Source: Firmicutes bacterium CAG:475
GTDB taxonomy: Bacteria; Bacillota; Clostridia; Christensenellales; CAG-917
Assembly (NCBI GenBank): GCA_000434435.1
Contig: FR895578.1
Coordinates: 1-7,437, forward strand
Direction: 5' to 3'
Length of the DNA stretch: 7,437 bases
Part shown: positions 1 to 4,653 of the stretch, in pieces
Position numbering within the stretch: position 1 is the first letter of the stretch
Layout of the letters: each line of letters starts with the position of its first letter
Position numbers and translations under genes: made by a program
The notes under the pieces: model-generated
What the model saw: the letters and a program-made list of their open reading frames with translations, nothing else
What the model was told of the DNA's origin: nothing
Databases searched by the model: none

Positions 1-61
1 GCTCGAACCCCTGACCTCCAGCGTGACAGGCTGGCGTACTAACCAACTGTACTACCGGGCC
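1..61 (-). tRNA. tRNA-Asp (GTC), 3' end cut by the window edge
   Basis: Read on the minus strand, the sequence begins GGCCCGG at position 61, followed by a D arm closed by GTAC/GTAC, and an anticodon stem CCAGC/GCTGG around the loop CTGTCAC, giving anticodon GTC. The T-arm start and TTCGAGC loop are present. The acceptor 3' strand lies outside the window, so its pairing and CCA cannot be checked. It is the last visible member of a three-tRNA minus-strand cluster, 16 bases after the preceding tRNA. Confidence 0.95.
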
Positions 62-77
62 AAATAATTTTATGTTT

Positions 78-154
78 TGGTGGGCCTTCACGGACTCGAA
101 CCGCGGACCGATCGGTTATGAGCCGACTGCTCTAACCAACTGAGCTAAAGGCCC
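78..154 (-). tRNA. tRNA with CAT anticodon, probably tRNA-Ile2 (lysidine type), otherwise elongator tRNA-Met
   Basis: A complete cloverleaf is visible on the minus strand. The acceptor GGGCCTT pairs with AAGGCCC, the D arm is GCTC/GAGC, the anticodon stem GTCGG/CCGAT encloses CTCATAA (anticodon CAT), and the T arm CGCGG/CCGTG carries TTCGAGT with one G-T pair. CCA is encoded at 80-78. It is not the initiator, because the first acceptor pair is G-C and the anticodon stem lacks the three G-C pairs typical of initiators. The C4-G69 and C5-G68 acceptor pairs resemble those recognised by TilS in Ile2, so Ile2 is favoured over elongator Met, but this is not certain. Confidence 0.9.
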
Positions 155-177
155 GAATCACATCGGTGAAGTTGTGC

Positions 178-255
178 TGGTCGGGGTGAAGAGATTCGAA
201 CTCCCGACCTTCTGAACCCAAATCAGACGCGCTAGCCAAACTGCGCTACACCCCG
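178..255 (-). tRNA. tRNA-Pro (TGG)
   Basis: On the minus strand the acceptor CGGGGTG pairs with CACCCCG, the D arm is GCGC/GCGC, and the anticodon stem TCTGA/TCAGA encloses TTTGGGT, giving anticodon TGG. The T arm and TTCGAAT loop follow, and CCA is encoded at 180-178. The C1-G72 acceptor start is typical of bacterial proline tRNAs. It is the first gene of the cluster and lies directly downstream of a strong promoter. Confidence 0.96.
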
Positions 256-288
256 AAAGATTTTCGCGTCGTTCATTGCGACTACAAC

Positions 289-317
289 AATATACAATAA
301 ATCCAAAAAGTTGTCAA
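289..317 (-). promoter_or_regulatory. Sigma-A-type promoter of the tRNA cluster
   Basis: On the minus strand, TTGACA (317-312) is followed by a 17-base spacer and TATATT (294-289). Transcription would begin about 25 bases ahead of tRNA-Pro. It fits a housekeeping promoter driving Pro, CAT and Asp tRNAs as one transcript. Its -35 box sits between the tRNA cluster and the divergent spoIIA operon. Confidence 0.88.
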
Positions 318-345
318 TGATTTTTTTGATAGATTTCGAGATTTT

Positions 346-354
346 TTTGACAGA
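346..354 (-). promoter_or_regulatory. Possible Spo0A box upstream of spoIIAA
   Basis: Read on the minus strand this is TCTGTCAAA, matching eight of nine positions of the known Spo0A box (TTTGTCRAA). A weaker match, GTTGTCAAT, lies at 310-318 and overlaps the divergent tRNA promoter -35. Spo0A activates spoIIA operons in known spore formers, which makes the site plausible. No convincing sigma-H or sigma-A promoter for the operon was found nearby; the element TAAGAATTT at 361-369 only partly resembles a sigma-H -10. AT-rich DNA gives chance matches, so confidence is low. Confidence 0.3.
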
Positions 355-426
355 AAAATATAAGAATTTTTGTTTTGTTCAAAAAGCCGCCAAAATATGC
401 ATTTAGATAGCGTTTATCCTATTGTC

Positions 427-431
427 GGAGG
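427..431 (+). promoter_or_regulatory. Ribosome binding site that fixes the spoIIAA start
   Basis: GGAGG lies four bases before ATG at 436. Alternative in-frame starts upstream (TTG at 370, ATG at 397) have no such site, so the 436 start is preferred. Confidence 0.8.
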
Positions 432-435
432 CAAT

Positions 436-747
436 ATGGACGTTGAATTTATATCAGAAAAAGATTGCGTACGCGTCGCACTTTCGGGCGAAATCGACGA
501 ATACGGAGCAAAATTTGCGCGTTGTGCAATCGACGAAGTGATTGAAAACACCCCTACTCTGCGCTCGATGATTTTCGATATGAAAGGCGTAACTTTTATA
601 GACAGCACCGGGCTTGGATTTGTGCTGGGCAGATACAAAAAACTAAAAGCGATGCACGCCGAGCTTTTGCTTGAAAACGTACCGCGTCAGGTTGACAAAG
701 TGTTTTTGACAAGCGGAGTATATCGCTACGTTCCCGTTGTAGAATAA
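436..747 (+). CDS. spoIIAA: SpoIIAA, anti-sigma-F factor antagonist (STAS domain)
   Basis: This is a 103-residue cytoplasmic STAS-domain protein. In known spore formers, unphosphorylated SpoIIAA binds SpoIIAB and releases sigma-F; SpoIIAB inactivates it by phosphorylating one serine, and SpoIIE removes the phosphate. The key motif FIDSTGLG places that serine at Ser57, equivalent to Ser58 of Bacillus subtilis, and it is followed by LGRYKKLK, close to the Bacillus sequence at the same place. An early SGEID motif (17-21) is also typical. The length is slightly shorter than the Bacillus protein (about 117 residues), mainly at the C-terminus. The start at 436 is chosen for the GGAGG site; a frame extension to 370 lacks a ribosome binding site. 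It is first in the spoIIAA-spoIIAB-sigF operon and ends nine bases before spoIIAB. Confidence 0.95.
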   Translation: MDVEFISEKDCVRVALSGEIDEYGAKFARCAIDEVIENTPTLRSMIFDMKGVTFIDSTGLGFVLGRYKKLKAMHAELLLENVPRQVDKVFLTSGVYRYVPVVE

Positions 748-756
748 GGAGAAAAA

Positions 757-1179
757 ATGAATTATTTTGAAATGAAACTTTTGGCAAAAAGCAAAAACGA
801 GGCGTTTGCGCGCAACGTCGTTGCGTCGTTTGCGATTGAATGTTCCCCCACCCTCGAAGAAATAAGCGACATCAAAACCGCCGTAAGCGAAGCCGTGACC
901 AACGTCGTCGTGCACGCCTACGACAAAAAAGAGGACGGGATTATGCAAATCGAGTGCCGCGTATTCGAGGACGAACGCACCGTAGAGATTGTCGTCAGAG
1001 ATTTCGGCAAAGGCATCGAGGACGTAAAGGAGGCAATCGAGCCTTTCTTCACCACCGCCGAGGACGACGAACGCAGCGGCATGGGATTCACGATTATTCA
1101 AACCTTTATGAACGAGATGGAGGTCACTTCGATAAAAGGCGAAGGCACCGTCGTGACAATGAAAAAGGTGCTGAAATAA
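757..1179 (+). CDS. spoIIAB: SpoIIAB, anti-sigma-F factor and serine kinase (GHKL ATPase fold)
   Basis: This 140-residue protein is the sigma-F switch kinase. It binds sigma-F as a dimer with ATP and also phosphorylates SpoIIAA. The GHKL ATP-site motifs are visible: the N box SEAVTN with Glu45 and Asn49, the DFGKGI box with Asp82, and the glycine-rich RSGMGF lid end at 106-111. The N-terminal segment NEAFAR (Arg19) matches the Bacillus region that contacts sigma-F. Its length is close to the Bacillus protein (146). It starts at ATG 757 after an AAGGAG site at 746-751 that overlaps the spoIIAA stop codon. Its stop codon overlaps the sigF start by one base (TAATG), which suggests translational coupling and balanced dosage of kinase and sigma factor. 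Confidence 0.96.
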   Translation: MNYFEMKLLAKSKNEAFARNVVASFAIECSPTLEEISDIKTAVSEAVTNVVVHAYDKKEDGIMQIECRVFEDERTVEIVVRDFGKGIEDVKEAIEPFFTTAEDDERSGMGFTIIQTFMNEMEVTSIKGEGTVVTMKKVLK

Positions 1180-1895
1180 TGCTGGATCATCAAACCACGC
1201 TCGACCTCTTGAAAAAGGCGCAGCAAGGTGACGACGGCGCAAAAGAAAAGTTGATAGAAGAAAATATTCCCCTCATAAAATCCATCGTAAAACGCTTCAA
1301 AGGCAGGCTGGAATACGACGATTTGATGCAATTGGGCGCAATGGGATTCGTAAAAGCCATGCAAAATTTCGACGTCGAATACGGCGTCAGATTTTCGACG
1401 TACGCCGTGCCTATGATAAGCGGAGAAATCAAGCGATTTTTGCGCGACGACGGAGCGATAAAAGTTTCGCGTTGGACAAAAACTCTCGCTCAAAAAATCA
1501 ACGCATACGTAGAAGAATGCCTGAAAAACGGCGAAAGCGAGCCTTCAATCGACGCTATTGCCCAAAAATTCGAGGTAGACGCACAGGAAATCGTATTCGC
1601 CATGGATGCCGGGCATTATCTTTTGTCGCTGTCTGCAACCGTGGGCGAGGACGATTTAGAGCTTGGCGACAAAATAGCGACCGAGGAGTGCGAGGACGAA
1701 AACATCGACAAAATGCTCCTTAAAGACCTCATCGAAGACCTGCCCGAGCGCGAGAAAAAAGTGATATTTTTGAGATATTTCAGAGATAAAACTCAAAGTG
1801 AAATCGCACAAGAACTCGGAGTGTCGCAAGTGCAAGTGAGCAGAATCGAAAACAAAGTATTGCAAAAACTCAAAGACGGAATGAACAACGATTGA
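1179..1895 (+). CDS. sigF: RNA polymerase sigma-F factor, forespore-specific
   Basis: This 238-residue protein belongs to the sigma-70 family, SigF/SigG/SigB group, and directs early forespore transcription. Region 2 is clear at about 25-105, with LIKSIVKRF, DLMQLGAMG, VRFSTYAVPMISGEI, RFLRDDG and VKVSR-like (IKVSR) motifs. Region 3 follows at about 110-155. Region 4 lies at about 185-232 with LPEREKKVIFLRYF and the helix-turn-helix TQSEIAQELGVSQVQVSRIE. The sequence alone could be SigF or SigG, but its position after spoIIAA-spoIIAB makes sigF the clear choice (also named spoIIAC). The start ATG at 1179 overlaps the spoIIAB stop and has AAAGGTG at 1164-1170 as ribosome binding site. The open frame extends upstream to 840 only because it runs in another frame inside spoIIAB. 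A terminator follows immediately, so no spoVA genes are attached as in Bacillus. Confidence 0.95.
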   Translation: MLDHQTTLDLLKKAQQGDDGAKEKLIEENIPLIKSIVKRFKGRLEYDDLMQLGAMGFVKAMQNFDVEYGVRFSTYAVPMISGEIKRFLRDDGAIKVSRWTKTLAQKINAYVEECLKNGESEPSIDAIAQKFEVDAQEIVFAMDAGHYLLSLSATVGEDDLELGDKIATEECEDENIDKMLLKDLIEDLPEREKKVIFLRYFRDKTQSEIAQELGVSQVQVSRIENKVLQKLKDGMNND

Positions 1896-1897
1896 AA

Positions 1898-1944
1898 TTT
1901 TTGCGGCACGCAACGAAAACCGAGCGCGTCGCAAAAGTTTTTTT
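1898..1944 (+). terminator. Intrinsic terminator of the spoIIA operon
   Basis: A 14-pair stem is formed by 1898-1911 and 1924-1937, containing one A-C mismatch and two G-U pairs, with a 12-base loop and a run of seven T at 1938-1944. It starts three bases after the sigF stop codon. Confidence 0.8.
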
Positions 1945-1998
1945 GCCAAATACTTTATTTCTTTTTCAAATCTTTATTTTCTAAATATATACAATACA

Positions 1999-2027
1999 TT
2001 GACATATGCCGAAAATAAGCACATAAT
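1999..2027 (+). promoter_or_regulatory. Sigma-A-type promoter of the EamA transporter gene
   Basis: TTGACA (1999-2004) is followed by a 17-base spacer and CATAAT (2022-2027), one mismatch from consensus. Transcription would start near 2034, giving a leader of about 28 bases before the ATG at 2062. Confidence 0.8.
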
Positions 2028-2061
2028 TTTTTAAAGAAAAAATGCAACGGACGATATTGTT

Positions 2062-3096
2062 ATGGTATGGGTTCTTTTGGCTCTCGGCGGCGCGGTTTGC
2101 ACGTCGATGACGACGATTCTTGCAAAAATCGGCATTAAAGACGTAAATTCCAACTTTGCCACGGCATACAGAACACTCATAGTCATAGTATGCGCATTTG
2201 TGATGTGCCTAGCAACCGGCGATATTTCGCAATTCGGCGCGTTAAGCGGCAAAAATTGGCTATTTCTTGTGCTTTCGGGCTTGGCAACCGGCATATCGTG
2301 GCTGTTCTATTTCGGAGCACTCAAAGAAGGCGATGTAAACAAAGTCGCGCCTATCGACAAATCCAGCTTCGTGCTTTCGGCAATCCTGTTTTTGATATTC
2401 TTCTTTGACGACACCACAAAAGGCGGCGACACCCTCACGATTTGCATGCTTTGTCTGACAATGGTGCTTATGCTTGCCGGCACGTTTTTGATGCTCCCGA
2501 AATTCTCGATTTCAAAAAAGAAAAAATCGCACGAGCAATCTCGAAACTTGCAAGAAAATTTGCAAAACTACGCTGCAACCCAACCTGCCGACGCTCAAAA
2601 CGCCCGAAACGATACGGCAAACGCCATAGATGCCGCAGCTTTGCAAGCAGAAGAAAAAAAGAGCAAAAAATGGGTAATTTACGCGGTTTTAAGCGCGGTT
2701 TTCGCAGCTCTCGTATCCTTGTTCGCAAAGCTCGGCTTGAAAGATATTCCCTCTGACGTCGGCACTTTTTACAGGACTATCGTCGTATTTATCTTCGCGT
2801 CGTCCATTGTTTTGGTCAAAAAGGACTATAAAGGCGCAAAGCAAATCACCGCAAAGTCCTGGATATTCCTCACGCTTTCGGGCATCGCAACCGGCGGAGC
2901 ATGGCTTTGCGAATACTATTCACTCAACTGGGGTGACGTAAATCCCGTTGCAGTCAACTGCATCGGCAAACTTTCCATCCTTTTGACGATGTTCTTGTCG
3001 TGGCTGATAATGAAAGAGAAGTTCACCGCTCGCTCCCTCGTCGGCCTCGGACTGCTCACCGCCGGCATAGGACTGATAATCGGATTCAGTTTGTAA
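2062..3096 (+). CDS. Two-domain EamA/DMT-family membrane transporter with a long cytosolic-type linker
   Basis: This 344-residue protein is an integral membrane protein of the drug/metabolite transporter superfamily; the substrate cannot be told. It consists of two homologous EamA halves, about 1-150 and 204-344, each starting with hydrophobic helices and an AKIGIKD or AKLGLKD motif. Each half contains a matching LSG(L/I)ATG..WL segment followed by GDVN. The halves are joined by a hydrophilic linker at about 150-203 that starts with SKKKKS and is rich in Ala, Gln, Asn and Glu. Each half resembles the roughly 140-residue single-EamA proteins common in Clostridia, so the gene may be a tandem fusion of such units. 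The start at 2062 gives a membrane-entering N-terminus at once; the ribosome binding site is weak (GGA at 2049-2051). It has its own promoter and terminator and so appears monocistronic. Confidence 0.88.
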   Translation: MVWVLLALGGAVCTSMTTILAKIGIKDVNSNFATAYRTLIVIVCAFVMCLATGDISQFGALSGKNWLFLVLSGLATGISWLFYFGALKEGDVNKVAPIDKSSFVLSAILFLIFFFDDTTKGGDTLTICMLCLTMVLMLAGTFLMLPKFSISKKKKSHEQSRNLQENLQNYAATQPADAQNARNDTANAIDAAALQAEEKKSKKWVIYAVLSAVFAALVSLFAKLGLKDIPSDVGTFYRTIVVFIFASSIVLVKKDYKGAKQITAKSWIFLTLSGIATGGAWLCEYYSLNWGDVNPVAVNCIGKLSILLTMFLSWLIMKEKFTARSLVGLGLLTAGIGLIIGFSL

Positions 3097-3132
3097 ACAG
3101 CGCGACTACGATTATTTGCAATAGAATTTAAC

Positions 3133-3162
3133 AAAAAAACAGGCTTCGATGCTTGTTTTTTT
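3133..3162 (+). terminator. Intrinsic terminator after the EamA transporter gene
   Basis: A 12-pair stem is formed by 3133-3144 (A-rich, ending CAGGC) and 3151-3162 (GCTTG followed by T residues), with loop TTCGAT. The A and T tracts are part of the stem, so it could stop transcription from either strand. Confidence 0.85.
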
Positions 3163-3319
3163 ATATTCAATAAATCTTGCGGATTCAACGCAAAAACACG
3201 ACTTCGACACTTCACCGCTACGAAATCACTTTCGACGAATACGTTGCCGCTATAAATAAAAAGGTTTAACTAATAATCCGCTTCGATTTGCATATTACAA
3301 TTTGAATTTACGATTTTCC

Positions 3320-3334
3320 AAGCGATTATCGCTT
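3320..3334. repeat. Short inverted repeat AAGCGAT-T-ATCGCTT
   Basis: Seven-base perfect arms surround a single T. The symmetry suggests a protein-binding site rather than an RNA hairpin, since the loop would be too small. It lies about 75 bases upstream of the recombinase promoter. No function can be assigned. Confidence 0.5.
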
Positions 3335-3391
3335 TTGGCATACGCTCCTCAACCTCACTTTCCGAAATCTTTGTCATCAAACCGCAAATTT

Positions 3392-3410
3392 TATAATGCA
3401 CGGCATTATA
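3392..3410. repeat. Inverted repeat abutting the recombinase promoter, possible operator
   Basis: TATAATGC (3392-3399) and GCATTATA (3403-3410) are perfect eight-base arms separated by ACG. The right arm ends exactly one base before the -35 box at 3411. This position suits an activator or repressor site for the recombinase gene; that role is inferred from position only. Confidence 0.6.
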
Positions 3411-3439
3411 TTGACATTTTACGCATAGTTTGGTAAAAT
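3411..3439 (+). promoter_or_regulatory. Sigma-A-type promoter of the tyrosine recombinase gene
   Basis: TTGACA (3411-3416), a 17-base spacer and TAAAAT (3434-3439). Transcription would start near 3446, with the AAGGAGG ribosome binding site (3456-3462) about ten bases further on. Confidence 0.85.
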
Positions 3440-3468
3440 TTTCTATATAAAAACCAAGGAGGCCCGCA

Positions 3469-4545
3469 ATGGCAAATTATTTCAGCGAACGCGACAAAAA
3501 CATCACCGCTAGACTTCGCAATCTCAGGAATCAACTTCCCGAATGTTGCGAAGATTTTTTCGTGGGAATCGAACCGCAAACCACCACGCTCACAAGGCTT
3601 AATTACGCTTACGATTTGCGGATATTCTTTGACTATTTGCTCAAAAACGTGCGGGCTTTCAGAGACTATCAAGACGTTTTAGACTTCACTGCAGAGGATC
3701 TTGACAAAGTGACGCTTGGCAACCTCGAAGCGTACATGGAATACCTTTCCTACTACACCTTCGAGGGCAAAGAAAAAACCAATGCGGAAAAAGGAAAATC
3801 GCGCAAAATTTCAACCGTGCGCACGTTTTTCAAATACATGTACAATCACGACAGAATCAGTCAAAACGTGTCCGCAAAGCTCACTATGCCAAAAAATCAC
3901 GACAAGGACATCATAAGGCTTGAAAAAAAGGAGGTCGAGCGCATTTTGGACGCTGCGGAAACGGGCGCGGGAATGAGCGAACATCAACGAAAAGTGCAAC
4001 GCAACACGCACGCGCGCGATTTTGCAATCATTTCACTGCTTCTTGGCACGGGCATCCGTGTGAGCGAGTGCGTAGGACTCAACCTCTCTGATGTAGACTT
4101 TGAAACAAACGCTTTTACAGTCACGAGAAAAGGCGGAAATCAAGCGATTTTGTACTTTGGCGACGAAGTCGCCGACGCTCTGAAAACCTATATCGACACC
4201 GAACGTAAAGCACTTATAGACAGGTGCCAAAAGATGAACGTGGGAGACACCGACGCAGTGTTTTTGTCTTTGCAAGTGACGAGATTATCCGTACGCGCCA
4301 TTCAAAACATCGTCAAAAAGTACGCTCAAACCGCCGCACCACTCAAAAAAATCTCTCCGCATAAGCTACGCAGCACGTTCGGCACGAACCTATACAGAGC
4401 AACCGGCGACATATACCTCGTTGCCGACGTTCTCGGTCACCGCGACGTAAACACGACGAAAAAGCACTATGCGGCAATCGAAGAAGATCACAGAAAACTC
4501 GCCGCGCAAGTCGTCAAACTTCGCCCCGACAAAAAAGATCAATAA
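3469..4545 (+). CDS. Tyrosine recombinase, XerC/XerD-like, complete
   Basis: This 358-residue site-specific recombinase would cut and rejoin DNA through a 3'-phosphotyrosine intermediate. An N-terminal SAM-like core-binding domain spans about 35-140, with the typical TRLNYAYDLRIFFDYLL helix start and RTFFKYMY near its end. The catalytic domain spans about 160-345 and keeps every expected residue: Arg197 (TGIRVSE), Lys221 (TRKGGN), His298 and Arg301 (HKLRST), His324 (LGHRD) and nucleophile Tyr334 (KKHYAA). It is longer than XerC or XerD (about 300), with an extended N-terminus and a charged insertion at about 165-185. ATG 3469 follows AAGGAGG with six-base spacing. It has its own promoter, and no excisionase, phage or transposon genes are adjacent, which favours a chromosomal Xer-type role over a mobile-element integrase. 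The target site is unknown, and orthology to XerC or XerD is not decided. Confidence 0.93.
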   Translation: MANYFSERDKNITARLRNLRNQLPECCEDFFVGIEPQTTTLTRLNYAYDLRIFFDYLLKNVRAFRDYQDVLDFTAEDLDKVTLGNLEAYMEYLSYYTFEGKEKTNAEKGKSRKISTVRTFFKYMYNHDRISQNVSAKLTMPKNHDKDIIRLEKKEVERILDAAETGAGMSEHQRKVQRNTHARDFAIISLLLGTGIRVSECVGLNLSDVDFETNAFTVTRKGGNQAILYFGDEVADALKTYIDTERKALIDRCQKMNVGDTDAVFLSLQVTRLSVRAIQNIVKKYAQTAAPLKKISPHKLRSTFGTNLYRATGDIYLVADVLGHRDVNTTKKHYAAIEEDHRKLAAQVVKLRPDKKDQ

Positions 4546-4584
4546 CGGTGCAAAGGGAGTTTTTTTGCAACATTTTGATTGTTT

Positions 4585-4617
4585 ACTATTATATAATATT
4601 GACTATTTTATAATAGT
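4585..4617. promoter_or_regulatory. AT-rich repeats over the PadR-like gene promoter, candidate operators
   Basis: A 13-base direct repeat (ACTATTATATAAT at 4585-4597 and ACTATTTTATAAT at 4602-4614, one difference) recurs with a 17-base step. Each copy also sits in a symmetric element: the perfect 12-base palindrome TATTATATAATA at 4587-4598, and ACTATT/AATAGT arms around TTAT at 4602-4617. The second element overlaps the -35 box and spacer. PadR proteins usually repress from palindromic sites at promoters, often their own, so autoregulation is a reasonable inference. AT-rich sequence makes chance symmetry more likely. Confidence 0.45.
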
Positions 4618-4627
4618 TTGCTAAAAT
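4599..4627 (+). promoter_or_regulatory. Sigma-A-type promoter of the PadR-like gene
   Basis: TTGACT (4599-4604), a 17-base spacer and TAAAAT (4622-4627). Transcription would start near 4634, about 20 bases before the ATG at 4654. Other TATAAT strings nearby (4592-4597 and 4609-4614) have no matching -35 at proper spacing. Confidence 0.75.
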
Positions 4628-4653
4628 TATATTATCAATTTTCGGAGCGATAT

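Larger units (their letters stand above)
3163..3468 (+). other. Gene-poor intergenic stretch before the recombinase gene
   Basis: About 300 bases carry no convincing gene on either strand. The stretch holds an inverted repeat at 3320-3334, a second at 3392-3410 and the recombinase promoter at 3411-3439. A 35-codon minus-strand frame (3377-3270) is open but lacks a ribosome binding site. No tRNA, terminator or riboswitch fold was recognised in the first 150 bases. Confidence 0.6.

Noticed and set aside
370..435. A longer SpoIIAA starting at TTG 370 or ATG 397.
   Set aside because: Neither start has a ribosome binding site, while ATG 436 has GGAGG and gives the expected protein length.
643..1242. 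A 199-codon minus-strand frame across spoIIAA, spoIIAB and sigF.
   Set aside because: It lies opposite three well-recognised genes and shows no recognisable domain, so it is a shadow of their codon use.
2042..2110. A 22-codon frame overlapping the start of the transporter gene, a possible leader peptide.
   Set aside because: Its ATG lies about eight bases after the predicted transcription start with only a weak AAAGA before it, and it overlaps the real gene in another frame without any attenuator hairpin.
3270..3377. A 35-codon minus-strand frame in the intergenic stretch, starting MTKISESEVEER.
   Set aside because: There is no Shine-Dalgarno site or spaced promoter, no recognisable family, and frames this short are common by chance. 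Conservation in relatives would be needed to revive it.
3385..3418. A dif-like XerCD site in front of the recombinase gene.
   Set aside because: The symmetric arms have an odd three-base centre and do not fit the 11-6-11 dif layout; similarity is limited to TTATAA/TTATA strings expected in AT-rich DNA.
4552..4571. A TGCAAA/TTTGCA hairpin just after the recombinase stop as its terminator.
   Set aside because: The stem has only about six mostly A-T pairs, and the T run is inside the structure rather than after it. No clear terminator for this gene was found.
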